Notes under the pieces: model-generated | Told to the model about the DNA's origin: nothing | Databases searched by the model: none | What the model saw: the letters and a program-made list of their open reading frames with translations, nothing else | From: Candidatus Synechococcus calcipolaris G9 | GTDB lineage: Bacteria; Cyanobacteriota; Cyanobacteriia; Thermosynechococcales; Thermosynechococcaceae | Assembly: GCF_029582805.1 (NCBI RefSeq) | Contig: NZ_JAKKUT010000002.1 | Coordinates: forward strand, 954,001 to 1,018,000 | Direction of reading: 5' to 3' | Length of the DNA stretch: 64,000 nucleotides | Position numbers and translations under genes: made by a program | Shown here: positions 37,288 to 46,308 of the stretch, piece by piece | How positions within the stretch are numbered: the first letter of the stretch is position 1 | How the letters are laid out: every line of letters starts with the position of its first letter

Positions 37288-40123
37288 TCTCAGTCTCAGG
37301 GGCAATCAAGGGCAATATCAAGCGAGTTAAGACCCGTTCATCTTCTAGCTTATACATATCTAAAACCCCCCCTAGCTGTTGGGCCACATAAAAGCAGGAT
37401 TTGAGATGGCGGCCGGGGGGATGATCCAAGCTCGAGGGAGCCAGCCAATCTAGGTGATCAATGTGGTGAAGATCAATGATTAGGCGGGGATCAATTTCAC
37501 CATTATCCGTAATGGAGATCTCTAGCCAGTCAGGGGTGTCTTTGGCTTCCGAGGGATTCCGCTTACACCAAATATCAATCCGGCCCTTGGAGTGGGAGCG
37601 TTGACAAGCCGCAAGGAGAACTTCGTAAAGAATGAGTTCAATTTTGGGAATATCCCCGTGGAGTGTCAGCACTTCTTGGCTATGGACTTGGGTCCAGAGT
37701 TGTTTCTTTTTTACCCAGGGTTCAAGGCGATCCAGATTGCGTTTCAGTAAAACCGCTAGACCGATTGAACTTTGACTGAACTCTAACTTCCAGGTTTCTT
37801 CGGTTAACAACTTGGGTAGAAATTCTAACTGCGATTGTATTTCCCGGCCCCAACGCTTTAGGAGCGGATCGGCAACATCGTAGCGTTGGCGCAGCCATTC
37901 ATTGAATTGATTCGAGGTTTTAGCAATATTTTGATACAGTTCTTCCACCCGCCGATGTTTGTACCAATTTAGGGTTTCTAGGGTTTGCCATCCCTGGGTT
38001 AAAACTTGCAGCAAACAGGTGGAGCGGTGGGCCCAGGCTAAATGATTTGTGAGTGTGACGAGGGATTCTAAATGGCTTTCAGACCAGAGGCGATCGCGGC
38101 GATCGGCCACAACTAATACCCCCGATGGCTCATATTCCGGATCCGTTCGTAGGGCTAAGGCCAGGACTTGACCAATATCTGGGCCACTTAACCATTGCCG
38201 ACTACGGCTATCTAGTTCCTCCACCGTTTGACTAATGAGGCCCGAATAGCGATCCACCTCCGTTCCCGCCTGGGACGACACTAGGGCTGCATGGATTAGG
38301 GGATCGTCGTAGATATTGATTTCAACATTGGTGTTAATGCCAAATCGTTGATGGCTGGGGGGCGGTGCTACAATCCAACCTGTGGTTTGCCCCGGCGGCC
38401 ACGTCACTAAGGCCACCAAGGGAGCCTGAAGTAACGTCATAATATTTTGCAGACCTGTCAGCTCTAGGCGATCTAAATTTTGGGTTTTTTGCATCGCCAT
38501 TAAACCCGTTTGCATGGAGTTATAGAGGTGCTGTTGTTGCTCACTTTGCCGTTGTAGTTGCCACTGATGACTCAGTAACCCCAAGCATTGGGCCACCTGT
38601 TGTAGGGAATTTTGTTCTTGGCGAGTCCAAGGGGATGTTTCCGTGCGCCCAGCAATTAAGACGGCTTCAAGGGGATTCCCAGGGGTTGTTTGGCAAAAAA
38701 GGAGCGATCGCAACCCTAATTTATTAAACGTCTCTTTCCAGGAATGGAGGCGGAGTTCGTGTTGAATATCATCCAGGGCAATGGCTACCGCACTGGCTTC
38801 AAGCAATTGCCAATCCATCTCACTCAGGGGAGGAAAGGGTTCTAAGGTAATACGACCACGGCTGCGGGGATGTTGGAGTTGGACGGTAAATCGATGGCTA
38901 ATTGGCTCATGGATCAACAGTAAGACCATGGAGGCCTGGACACTATTGGCCAAATCTTGTCCCGCCTGTTCTAAAACCCTTTTCCAGTCCTGTTCTTGAC
39001 AAATGGCATGGGTCAGATCCGTGAGAAGTCCCTGACTTTCTTTGGTTTGCAACAGTTGATGCTCGGCCCGCTCCACGGGGGCAGCCAAGGAGAGTAGATT
39101 GCAGGCGGTTTTTAGGTCTTGTTTATTGTTTTCTGGCCAAACATGGGGCTTGGACATCTCCAGGGTAATGAATCCAGTTAAATCTGGGCCGACAATTACT
39201 GGCGCTGCTAACAATGCTTGGGTATTGAGCATTTGTATCAATCGCACTGGAGTGGTGCTACTCACTGCCCCTTGGGCATCACTGACGGCAACAATCTGGC
39301 CCGCCATCAGGGCACTATAAAAACTCGCTAATTCTGTTTGAGTAATGGTTAAGGGTTGGCGTTGGGCTTCACGTCCCAAGGGCTTACCCGTGGTAAAGGT
39401 GCGACGACGATAGATGGGTTGATCTATATCTCGCCAAAATAAACTGGTGCGAACAGGTTGGATGTGTTGGTGAATATCCTGGAGCAGGAGATCAATCCGC
39501 TGGCTAAGAGTTCCCGCATGGCTAAACTGTTGCAATAACTGCACCAAGGAACCTGATGCGGTTTTCCCAGGCGGTTCCACGGGCGTTTGGGCTTGCAAGC
39601 GTCGCAGATCCGAGCCGAGGGCATTAAATAACAGCGTGGCATAGGTTAAATCTTCGCCCCGCAAGGCTTCTCCCCAACGGCTAGAACCAAGGAGGGCAAC
39701 CCCCAAACATTCCCGTCCCTGGACAATGGGCATAATCACACTACCCTGAATATTCAGGCGGATAGCCACTTGTCGCCATTCCCCGATTCGGTTTTCTTCC
39801 TGCAAATTGGGAATAGTGACGGGTTGACGCTGCATCACCACCTGATCGAGGAGACTACCCGCCGCTAGGGAGACTTTTTGTTTTAAGAATGATGCTTGAC
39901 CAATGGGAGTATCACCGCCTTGACCAATTAAGCTCCGATGGGCATCACTATAGAGTGAGAACCAGATTAAATTCATGCCCAGTTGCTCTTTTAAGTAGCC
40001 CAAGACAATGGGCCAAAGGTCTTCCGCCTGGGACTGACGACCCAAAAGTTTCTGAGCCGTTACAAGAGCCGTTAAATTTGATGGGGGTTGAGGCGACTTT
40101 GAGGACGTCATCGTCTGTAGCAC
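37280..40123 (-). CDS. Multi-GAF signalling protein with C-terminal ATPase-like domain
   Basis: A 947-residue cytosolic protein. The order appears to be GAF (about 30-175), a second GAF-like region (about 205-350), further GAF-like segments (about 365-520 and 550-720), then a helical stretch (about 730-840). A C-terminal HATPase-like fold follows (IELILYEVLLAACQRSH, then SITDNGEIDPRL). No canonical H-box phospho-histidine is evident, so kinase activity is doubtful. The alternative ATG is at 40111. It ends 8 bases into feoB, suggesting coregulation with iron uptake. The ligand is unknown. Confidence 0.8.
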   Translation of the reverse strand: MLQTMTSSKSPQPPSNLTALVTAQKLLGRQSQAEDLWPIVLGYLKEQLGMNLIWFSLYSDAHRSLIGQGGDTPIGQASFLKQKVSLAAGSLLDQVVMQRQPVTIPNLQEENRIGEWRQVAIRLNIQGSVIMPIVQGRECLGVALLGSSRWGEALRGEDLTYATLLFNALGSDLRRLQAQTPVEPPGKTASGSLVQLLQQFSHAGTLSQRIDLLLQDIHQHIQPVRTSLFWRDIDQPIYRRRTFTTGKPLGREAQRQPLTITQTELASFYSALMAGQIVAVSDAQGAVSSTTPVRLIQMLNTQALLAAPVIVGPDLTGFITLEMSKPHVWPENNKQDLKTACNLLSLAAPVERAEHQLLQTKESQGLLTDLTHAICQEQDWKRVLEQAGQDLANSVQASMVLLLIHEPISHRFTVQLQHPRSRGRITLEPFPPLSEMDWQLLEASAVAIALDDIQHELRLHSWKETFNKLGLRSLLFCQTTPGNPLEAVLIAGRTETSPWTRQEQNSLQQVAQCLGLLSHQWQLQRQSEQQQHLYNSMQTGLMAMQKTQNLDRLELTGLQNIMTLLQAPLVALVTWPPGQTTGWIVAPPPSHQRFGINTNVEINIYDDPLIHAALVSSQAGTEVDRYSGLISQTVEELDSRSRQWLSGPDIGQVLALALRTDPEYEPSGVLVVADRRDRLWSESHLESLVTLTNHLAWAHRSTCLLQVLTQGWQTLETLNWYKHRRVEELYQNIAKTSNQFNEWLRQRYDVADPLLKRWGREIQSQLEFLPKLLTEETWKLEFSQSSIGLAVLLKRNLDRLEPWVKKKQLWTQVHSQEVLTLHGDIPKIELILYEVLLAACQRSHSKGRIDIWCKRNPSEAKDTPDWLEISITDNGEIDPRLIIDLHHIDHLDWLAPSSLDHPPGRHLKSCFYVAQQLGGVLDMYKLEDERVLTRLILPLIAPETESV

Positions 40124-40241
40124 TACCCTGGCGAAATTTTTCTAATTGTAGCGTTCAATGATGGATCACCATGTTCCACTCTACACCAACTTACATTGTC
40201 TGGTTCGCTGTGTGCCCCATTTAATTCTCCATGTAATTTGG

Positions 40242-40796
40242 TTAGGCAGGGTTCGAGTCCATCGCGATCAAACTCACCTCTACACGGTTGTCCGCGGATT
40301 GGGTGAGGGCAATATCAATATTGGGGCCAAAAAATTTCCGTAGTTTATCCTGCTTGGCCAGCCATTGTTCAAAACTAATCAAGGGAGAGTCAAATTCAAG
40401 GACTAGGGTATAGGCACCATCGGTATCACTTTCCCGCAATCCCGATAGAACCGGCCGTTCCTCATCGGAGGGACTCAAGCCAAGGGCCGCGAGGGATGTA
40501 TCTAGGTGGCTTTCTTGGCCGTAGCGATAGCGGGTAATATCGTTGCGGATTTGGGTCTGAATTGGGGTTGCACCTTGGCGTAACTCAATAATATCTGGGG
40601 ACGGCGGTTGACTGTAGGGCACCGGCTTGAGTTCGGCGGCTTTCAGGGCTAATCCCCCCAAGAGTAGGGGAATGCCATAGAAAAAACCCGCTAGATTTAG
40701 GGTTGCATTCCCTTGGGCATAGGCGATCGTTCCAATGATGGTCAAAACTGAGCCAACGACTAATCCAATTGTTCCTAATGAAAACCGACCGAACAT
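40242..40796 (-). CDS. DUF2854 family membrane protein
   Basis: A 184-residue protein with two N-terminal membrane helices (about 5-28 and 32-52) and a soluble C-terminal domain of about 130 residues. The order and sequence (FGRFSLGTIGLVVGSVLTIIG, then FFYGIPLLLGGLALKAAELKP) match the DUF2854 family, shared by cyanobacteria and plastids. Function is unknown; thylakoid or envelope location is expected. It is 23 bases downstream of the DUF3110 gene on the same strand. Confidence 0.87.
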   Translation of the reverse strand: MFGRFSLGTIGLVVGSVLTIIGTIAYAQGNATLNLAGFFYGIPLLLGGLALKAAELKPVPYSQPPSPDIIELRQGATPIQTQIRNDITRYRYGQESHLDTSLAALGLSPSDEERPVLSGLRESDTDGAYTLVLEFDSPLISFEQWLAKQDKLRKFFGPNIDIALTQSADNRVEVSLIAMDSNPA

Positions 40797-40819
40797 ACTG
40801 ACCCTCTGGGGAAACGGAA

Positions 40820-41227
40820 TTAAAGCAATTTCTCTAGGCGTTGGCGTAGACTATTAAGTTCACTATCGGAAAGTTGATCCTCTAATTCCGCCGCTGGTGG
40901 CACTATATTTTCTAGCTCCCAATCCGTTTCACCCACATTACTTTCGGGAGGGCTAAGGAATAGTCGCTCGGCATCACTCTTGGGAACAAATCCTTGGGGA
41001 ACTCGCTGGCAAGCGTAGCCAGACGCATCGCAGAATTCTTCAATCTCTGCCGCATCAATTTCCACCACGCTAGGAGCATGAAAATCTTGGGCTTCTAGTA
41101 ACAGGGCATAACGAGTGGCATCGTCCTCAGCCTCGAACATTAGGATTAGGTTGCGATCGTTGACCTGTAGGGAGTGAATTCCCTCGCTTTCGGTTCCAGG
41201 GTTAAATAGTAAAACGTACACACGCAT
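40820..41227 (-). CDS. DUF3110 protein
   Basis: A 135-residue soluble protein starting MRVYVLLFNPGTESEGIHSL, which is the characteristic DUF3110 opening (start ATG 41227; eight extra upstream codons are unlikely). A conserved DAAEIEEFCDASGYACQRVP region follows, then an acidic variable tail. The function of the family is unknown. It is probably in one operon with DUF2854. Confidence 0.88.
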   Translation of the reverse strand: MRVYVLLFNPGTESEGIHSLQVNDRNLILMFEAEDDATRYALLLEAQDFHAPSVVEIDAAEIEEFCDASGYACQRVPQGFVPKSDAERLFLSPPESNVGETDWELENIVPPAAELEDQLSDSELNSLRQRLEKLL

Positions 41228-41392
41228 TTTATTGATTGACCAACTGCCCATTAAAGTGTACCTGATTTTACCTCAATGACTCTTTCTTGCTGAATAACTG
41301 GGGATTTTAGGGCAAATTATCGGGCGAAGAGCATCGGCGATCGCTGGGTTTTGAATAATCTAGCTAGAATGTTTTAGAAAAACTGACTGAGT

Positions 41393-41408
41393 TGTGATCT
41401 ATATCACA
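41393..41408 (+). promoter_or_regulatory. Perfect CRP-type operator
   Basis: TGTGA-TCTATA-TCACA, an exact TGTGA-N6-TCACA palindrome, the consensus for cAMP receptor proteins including cyanobacterial SyCRP1. Its centre (41400.5) is at -41.5 relative to the predicted start (41442) of the small RNA, the canonical class II activator position. A -10-like TAATAC is at 41430-41435, and no good -35 is seen, as expected for an activator-dependent promoter. Confidence 0.65.
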
Positions 41409-41441
41409 GTCAATATTGAGTTTGATCCGTAATACTAGAAA

Positions 41442-41521
41442 GTGACTCAGTACTATCCGAGTCATCAACAGGGAACACACAACGAGCCGACAAGCTGTTA
41501 ATTTGGTTTGTCGGTTTTTTT
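41442..41521 (+). ncRNA. Predicted small RNA of about 80 bases
   Basis: Free-standing transcript unit in the gap between two minus-strand genes. It has a 5' hairpin (TGACTC 41443-41448 with GAGTCA 41459-41464) and an unpaired A/C-rich middle (CAACAGGGAACACACAAC). It ends with a rho-independent terminator (CCGACAA 41487-41493 with TTGTCGG 41508-41514, then seven T). The layout resembles cyanobacterial Yfr RNAs, but the Yfr1 motif (ACTCCTCAC) is absent. A Yfr2-like GGGAACA word is present, which is weak evidence. A perfect CRP site lies at -41.5. Confidence 0.55.
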
Positions 41522-41549
41522 CTAGTCTTTAGAAATTATAATCTAGCGA

Positions 41550-42407
41550 TTATGTTCTAGAAATTTGAAGCTGATAGGTCATAGCTGCTGTTGCTCCTTT
41601 TCCCCGCACGGTTCCTGTAATGGGGGCTGCATCTTCAGGCTGGGCTGCGGCAACTAAGGCAATATGGCGATCGGCGACCGCTAAGCCATGGGTTGGATCG
41701 TATCCTCGCCAACCGGCCCCAGGCAAATAGACCTCGGCCCAGGCATGGAGATGACGTTCTGGACTATCTTCATCCCCTTCTTGGTAGCCACTGACAAAAC
41801 GTGCGGCCAAACCCACAGCCCGACAGGCATGGATAAATAACACTGTTAAATCTCGGCAAGAGCCGGATTGCCGTTGCCAAGTCAGACAGGGGGGCCAAGG
41901 TTCACCAGTTTCGCGAGTTTGATACCCACAGGTTGCATAGAGTTTTTGATTTAGCTCACTTAGGAATACCAGCAGATTATTATCAACGCCAGTGGCAATT
42001 TCCCAGGCGAGGCCATGGGCAACGGGATCGATACCACCGGGAAAACCTGCTGACCCTAGATAGGGACTCAGGCTGTTGTGCAAGGTTCGCGGATAGTCGA
42101 GGGGAAGTTGGGTTGCCCAGGGATGGAGAAGAAATTGAAAGGGGTTTATGCAATGGGTTTCTACCTCAGCCATGATTTGGATGGAGAGCATGGAGGTGGG
42201 TAACTCGGGCCACCAAAGTTGGAGAATGGGGTTGTTTGCCTCATCTAATATCTGACTTTCACCCTTGGGAAGGGGAGATACTTGGAGTTGAAACATTAGT
42301 AAGGATTGATCACTACTACACCGGGGCCGCAGGCGAACCACATGGGGGGCAAGTTCTACGGCCTGGCTATAGGTGTAGGTCGTTTGATGAGAGATTTTAT
42401 AGCGCAT
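41550..42407 (-). CDS. Transglutaminase-like protease-fold protein
   Basis: A 285-residue cytosolic protein. The bacterial transglutaminase N-terminal beta domain comes first (MRYKISHQTTYTYSQAV, VRLRPR). The papain-like core follows: the catalytic Cys is in RQSGSCRDLTVLFIHACRA, the His in HAWAEVYLPGAGWRG, and the Asp in YDPTHGL. All three catalytic positions look intact. Its start overlaps the alpha-E gene stop by one base (TAATG), so the two are coupled. Such pairs are proposed to make or trim small peptides or peptide tags. Confidence 0.9.
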   Translation of the reverse strand: MRYKISHQTTYTYSQAVELAPHVVRLRPRCSSDQSLLMFQLQVSPLPKGESQILDEANNPILQLWWPELPTSMLSIQIMAEVETHCINPFQFLLHPWATQLPLDYPRTLHNSLSPYLGSAGFPGGIDPVAHGLAWEIATGVDNNLLVFLSELNQKLYATCGYQTRETGEPWPPCLTWQRQSGSCRDLTVLFIHACRAVGLAARFVSGYQEGDEDSPERHLHAWAEVYLPGAGWRGYDPTHGLAVADRHIALVAAAQPEDAAPITGTVRGKGATAAMTYQLQISRT

Positions 42408-43369
42408 TAGGTCGTGGATGGGATGGGTTCTAGGGCAAAGAAGGCGGTAAAGATTTCATTGTCCACTTGGTTCATTTGACTTTGGAGTTGATCCAAGAAT
42501 TCATGCATACCACGATTGATAATTTCATCAATGGTTAAATAATCAAGGTCGGAGCGGAGCCGTCCCAAGCAACGCTCTACGGGTAATTGCCAACTGCCTA
42601 GGGGTGTGCCGGTAATTTGGTACAAACTATACTCCACTTGCAACAAACAGGAACGAATGGCCCGGGGAAACTCGGCATCTAAAATTAAGAATTCTGCCAC
42701 ACCGGCGGGGGTAATCCGGTGTAAACCTCGTTTGCGATACATTTCGTAGGCGCTGGCAGATTTGAGAAGGGCAATCCAGCCTAGTTCATCAATGGGGCTA
42801 CCCACATCTTCCACGGAGGGTAGGAGTAGAAAATATTTCACATCTAGGATGCGGGTGGTTTTGTCGGCACGTTCGAGTAATCGCCCCATTTGGCCAAAGT
42901 GCCAGGCTTCGTTGTGGGACATCGTGCTATCCATTACCCCAGCAAAGAGATGGCTGGCCTGTTTTACCTGACCGAGAAAATCAGCAATATCGGCTAAAGA
43001 ATGGGTTTTGGCGGCATGACGAACTAGGGTATAGAACTGATTCACCTGCTGCCACATTTCTGAGGAGATCACTTCCCGAATGGAGGTGGCATTTTCCCGG
43101 GCAGCCCGAATGCAGGACAAAATGGAGTTGGGATAATTAGCATCAAAGGTTAAAAAGTTGATGACGTTATCGGCGGTTGCGGTGCCATAATGCTCTTGGA
43201 AAAATTGGAGGTCTCCGGTGGTCAAGATTAGGGGCTGCCACTGGGGCGATAGACTCGTGGGTAGGTCTAGGAGCATATTTAAGTTAACATCAACAAAACG
43301 AGCAATGTTTTCTGCCCGTTCAATGTAGCGATTTAGCCAGTAGACAGCATTGGCAACACGACTCAGCAT
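42407..43369 (-). CDS. Alpha-E domain protein
   Basis: A 320-residue all-helical protein of the alpha-E family. It opens with MLSRVANAVYWLNRYIERAENIARFVD, where ERAEN is the family hallmark (start ATG 43369; the frame is open to 43417). It also has AKTHSLADIADFLGQVKQASHLFAGVMDSTMSHNEAWHF in the middle (given here only as a landmark of short blocks: LADIADFLGQ and MSHNEAWHFGQMGR). Alpha-E proteins usually accompany a circularly permuted ATP-grasp and a transglutaminase. The latter is present and the former is not in this window. Confidence 0.9.
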   Translation of the reverse strand: MLSRVANAVYWLNRYIERAENIARFVDVNLNMLLDLPTSLSPQWQPLILTTGDLQFFQEHYGTATADNVINFLTFDANYPNSILSCIRAARENATSIREVISSEMWQQVNQFYTLVRHAAKTHSLADIADFLGQVKQASHLFAGVMDSTMSHNEAWHFGQMGRLLERADKTTRILDVKYFLLLPSVEDVGSPIDELGWIALLKSASAYEMYRKRGLHRITPAGVAEFLILDAEFPRAIRSCLLQVEYSLYQITGTPLGSWQLPVERCLGRLRSDLDYLTIDEIINRGMHEFLDQLQSQMNQVDNEIFTAFFALEPIPSTT

Positions 43370-43453
43370 AGGCGTGGGTATATCTATAATTAGGGTCAGT
43401 GCCTCATACTCTAGCAATCTTTGTCGGTGATAGAAAGTCGGTGGGCCTATCGT

Positions 43454-43786
43454 ATGCAGGATACTCGTCTCAATACCTTTGTGAATCGCCTAGGAGAACA
43501 ACTCCAGCGTCAGCTACAAAATCCCTGGCGGCGATTGGGGCTAATTGTGATTGCCCTCCTGTTTGGCATTTTCTTGGGGACAGCCCTTGCCTCTACAGCA
43601 GGTCAGGTGGGGTATATCGATATTGCGGCTTCGGCAATTGTGGCGATCGCCTCGGAGATTATTAGTGCTATTTTCTATAGCGATCGCTGGAAACTACGCA
43701 AAACCCTCTTGGGGGAGCTTCTAAATGCCCTCAAGTTTGGGGTACTCTACGGTCTATTCCTGATTGCCTTTCTCTTGGGTAGTTAA
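43454..43786 (+). CDS. ycf20: Ycf20-like protein (DUF565)
   Basis: A 110-residue thylakoid-type membrane protein. It has two or three helices (about 28-46, 52-75 and 90-110) and the family opening MQDTRLNTFVNRLGEQLQRQ. The GIFLGTALASTAGQ and SDRWKLRKTLLGELLNALK segments are typical of Ycf20/DUF565. The ATG at 43454 is preferred over the upstream extension to 43421. Plant homologues affect non-photochemical quenching; the bacterial function is not established. Confidence 0.88.
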   Translation: MQDTRLNTFVNRLGEQLQRQLQNPWRRLGLIVIALLFGIFLGTALASTAGQVGYIDIAASAIVAIASEIISAIFYSDRWKLRKTLLGELLNALKFGVLYGLFLIAFLLGS

Positions 43787-43850
43787 ACCAGTTGGAACGA
43801 ACTATTGCCACTGGAAGCCATTCTTGCTAGGATCAGTAAGCACCAATGAA

Positions 43851-43923
<73 letters not shown>

Positions 43924-43986
43924 TTCCAATTGTAATGACGATCTCACTAAAACATTAAGACAGCAAAAAATCCGCACTGCTGACGG

Positions 43987-44502
43987 CTAGGGCATAATCG
44001 ACTGGCAACTGGCAATATGGCGATCGTTAATCGTTTTACTGGACGGACTAATTTTGGTTACGGGGTCTTGCATGGTTGCGGTTGCTCCTAAGCTGCCACT
44101 GCGCTTTCCAAAGAAAACTTCCCATTCGAGAACGAGATCATCGCCGCTTTCGTAGACACAAATAAACTGCAATCCTCTCCCCATGGGAGCGTCCTGACCA
44201 AAGGCTTGCAGGGACTCAACTTCCTGGAAGTAAATACATTTCCCGGCGGCTGTCGCTCCCCACAATTCATGCTGAGCCGTGGCGGTGGCAATTTCAATGG
44301 ACATGGTGGCATTGTAAATGACGGGTTCACAGAGTCGAGCAGATTCTAGCCAGCAGTCCCGGGTTGTGCAGGTTCTAAAACTGATGGGCCGTTGATACCG
44401 CTCAAAGTAGTTGACTTGGGCCTGGGCCGGTGGACTAGCCATGAGGGCGATCGCCCCAGTTAGGGAAAGTAGACCGAGGGAATAGTGAAAAATTTTATTC
44501 AT
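43987..44502 (-). CDS. Secreted cysteine-containing protein, unknown
   Basis: A 171-residue protein. A classic signal peptide (Lys at position 3, hydrophobic 8-24, cleavage after PAQAQ) leads to a mature domain with six cysteines (CTTRDCW, LCEPV, KCIYF, FICVY, ASCQS). The domain has repeated Gly/Thr-rich beta segments. The cysteines suggest a disulphide-bonded periplasmic or lumenal domain. No family is recognised. It is downstream of the methyltransferase on the same strand (22-base gap). Confidence 0.75.
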   Translation of the reverse strand: MNKIFHYSLGLLSLTGAIALMASPPAQAQVNYFERYQRPISFRTCTTRDCWLESARLCEPVIYNATMSIEIATATAQHELWGATAAGKCIYFQEVESLQAFGQDAPMGRGLQFICVYESGDDLVLEWEVFFGKRSGSLGATATMQDPVTKISPSSKTINDRHIASCQSIMP

Positions 44503-44524
44503 TAAACCAACTTTCCGATAGGGT

Positions 44525-45394
44525 TTATAAGGAATAGAGCGTTTCGCCAGTCACCGGGTAGATCTGTTCATGATTGATCAAACAAATGCCCATTTTTTGC
44601 ATATCCAACCAAAATTTAACATTTTCATTGCGTTTGATCCGCAGCCAAGCTTGCTTCATCCCCTCTGACCAGGAAATATCGTCGAAAACAATAATGGCTT
44701 TATTTCCCAGATAGGGAATTAGGGATTCAAAATAAGAGATCGTGGCATTTTCATCATGATGACCATCAATAAAGGCATAGTCAATGGGTTGATGTTCCTG
44801 AAGAATGGGAGCAAAGGTATCCTGAAACCGTCCACAGATCACCTGAGTATAATCTAGGCCTAAGCCCCGTAAATTCTTTTCAGCCAAGGCGGCTAAGGAT
44901 GGATCCCCTTCTAGGGTAATGATTCGTCCCTGATGATTGATGCTATGAGCCGCAGCTTGATAGGCCGCAGAAATACCTAAACAGGTTCCCAGTTCAATGG
45001 ATATGGTGGGCTTAAACTCCCTAATAAGATAAAAAAGAATTAAGGCCCAAAAACGAGGTTTACTGGCTTTGCAAACTTGGGAAATGGTTGCCTTAGCCTC
45101 AATTCCGGCAGACATTTCAGCGTGGCTACGTTTTTGCTGGGGATTGCCAGCACCATAATCCTTCAGGGTTAATTCTGTAAGGTCATGATTTAATTGTGTT
45201 CTTAACGCTTCAATTTTTGTGACCCATTCCTGCTCATCTTGGCTGAGTCTTTCATTAAATGCTTGTTGGAGTACATGGGCGATCGCCCTGAGATCATCGA
45301 TTTCTGTTGCATAGAGGCGGTGAGTGATCCGCTGCGCCTCAAATTTAGCAACCCGTTGACGAGTCTGAAGAATTATTGATTTCAGTGGGCCCAT
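44525..45394 (-). CDS. Class I SAM-dependent O-methyltransferase-like protein
   Basis: A 289-residue protein. A coiled or helical N-terminal region of about 95 residues precedes a Rossmann-type methyltransferase core. SAM-binding motif I is SIELGTCLGISAAYQA, motif II is GRIITLEGDPSLAALAEKN, and motif IV is IDYAFIDGHHDENATISYFE. The metal-linked DGHHDE segment resembles O-methyltransferases of the Methyltransf_24/CmcI type. Substrate unknown, cytosolic. It is upstream of the secreted protein and 36 bases downstream of ycf3. Confidence 0.85.
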   Translation of the reverse strand: MGPLKSIILQTRQRVAKFEAQRITHRLYATEIDDLRAIAHVLQQAFNERLSQDEQEWVTKIEALRTQLNHDLTELTLKDYGAGNPQQKRSHAEMSAGIEAKATISQVCKASKPRFWALILFYLIREFKPTISIELGTCLGISAAYQAAAHSINHQGRIITLEGDPSLAALAEKNLRGLGLDYTQVICGRFQDTFAPILQEHQPIDYAFIDGHHDENATISYFESLIPYLGNKAIIVFDDISWSEGMKQAWLRIKRNENVKFWLDMQKMGICLINHEQIYPVTGETLYSL

Positions 45395-45430
45395 GGGCTA
45401 GACTATCCCGACGGTATGACAGACAGCTAG

Positions 45431-45952
45431 TTAGAAATACACATCCATCGTCGATCGCCCGGTGGTTTTCAGCCAGTTTTGCGCCTCGATATAATTGTTA
45501 GGAGCCATTTGAATCGCTCGTTTCCAATAATCAGCAGCACGATCGAAGAGTTGCTCCGCCTGCTCCTTTTCCTTGGCTTCTTCGGCCTGAGTGCCTAAAT
45601 AGTGATAAATCACAGCAACATTATTTAGGGCTTGGGGCATGCGGGGGTTGAGGTCAAGGGATTGGTGATAGTAATCTAGGGCTTTCTCGTGATCCCCATT
45701 ACTGGCATGGATTAAGCCCACATTGTAGAGAATGTAGCTGCGATCGTTGGGATCGTCTTCTAATTCTAGGGCTTCTTCATAGTTTTCTAGGGCCTCAGCA
45801 TACTCGCCATCTGCTTGGGCCGACATGCCATCACGGTAGTAGGCAAAGGCTGTCTTCGAGCGGCTATTCGTGGGCAAAACCTTAAGAATAATATCCGCCA
45901 TGACGGTAAAGGTCTTATCAATAAAATTATCGTTGCGCTGCGATCGCGGCAT
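45431..45952 (-). CDS. ycf3: Photosystem I assembly factor Ycf3
   Basis: A 173-residue TPR protein that assists photosystem I assembly at the thylakoid membrane. The opening [17 protein letters not shown] and the TPR units [45 protein letters not shown] and [15 protein letters not shown] (the last followed by a fourth [10 protein letters not shown] segment) are diagnostic. The protein is complete at the usual length. Upstream of the methyltransferase on the same strand. Confidence 0.96.
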   Translation of the reverse strand: MPRSQRNDNFIDKTFTVMADIILKVLPTNSRSKTAFAYYRDGMSAQADGEYAEALENYEEALELEDDPNDRSYILYNVGLIHASNGDHEKALDYYHQSLDLNPRMPQALNNVAVIYHYLGTQAEEAKEKEQAEQLFDRAADYWKRAIQMAPNNYIEAQNWLKTTGRSTMDVYF

Positions 45953-46014
45953 AGGACTTGCCCAAAGTTGATCTTAAATCAAGGAGTATTCTAGCAAATT
46001 ATAGATGCCCTCAA

Positions 46015-46254
46015 TCATGTACTAAAGCGTGTGGCAATGGTTTCAGGATGGGTGGCGGAGAGAATGACGTGGTGGGAATCCATAATCAGAACAGCGCGGG
46101 TACGGCGGCCGTAGGTGGCATCAATGAGGTGTCCCCGCTCCCGAGCTTCGCTGATGATACGCTTGATAGGGGATGAATCGGGGCTAACAACGGCAATGAT
46201 ACGATGGGCAGCAATACTATTGCCAAATCCCACATTAATGAGTTTGAGATCCAT
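46015..46254 (-). CDS. RemA-like regulator (DUF370)
   Basis: A 79-residue protein of the DUF370/RemA family, which in Bacillus activates extracellular matrix genes. It opens [27 protein letters not shown], with the central [31 protein letters not shown]. It is a cytosolic, DNA-binding ring protein in characterised members. Its role in cyanobacteria is not established. It lies divergent from rqcH with 54 bases between starts and is not followed by gmk, its common neighbour elsewhere. Confidence 0.9.
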   Translation of the reverse strand: MDLKLINVGFGNSIAAHRIIAVVSPDSSPIKRIISEARERGHLIDATYGRRTRAVLIMDSHHVILSATHPETIATRFST

Positions 46255-46308
46255 AGATGTTTGAGGCTCAAAAGGGTCTCAGCTTTCGTTTTCCTTGGGT
46301 ATTTTGTC

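Noticed and set aside
41442-41521. Yfr1 or another named cyanobacterial RNA
   Set aside because: The Yfr1 core ACTCCTCAC is absent and only a weak Yfr2-like word exists, so I left the RNA unnamed.
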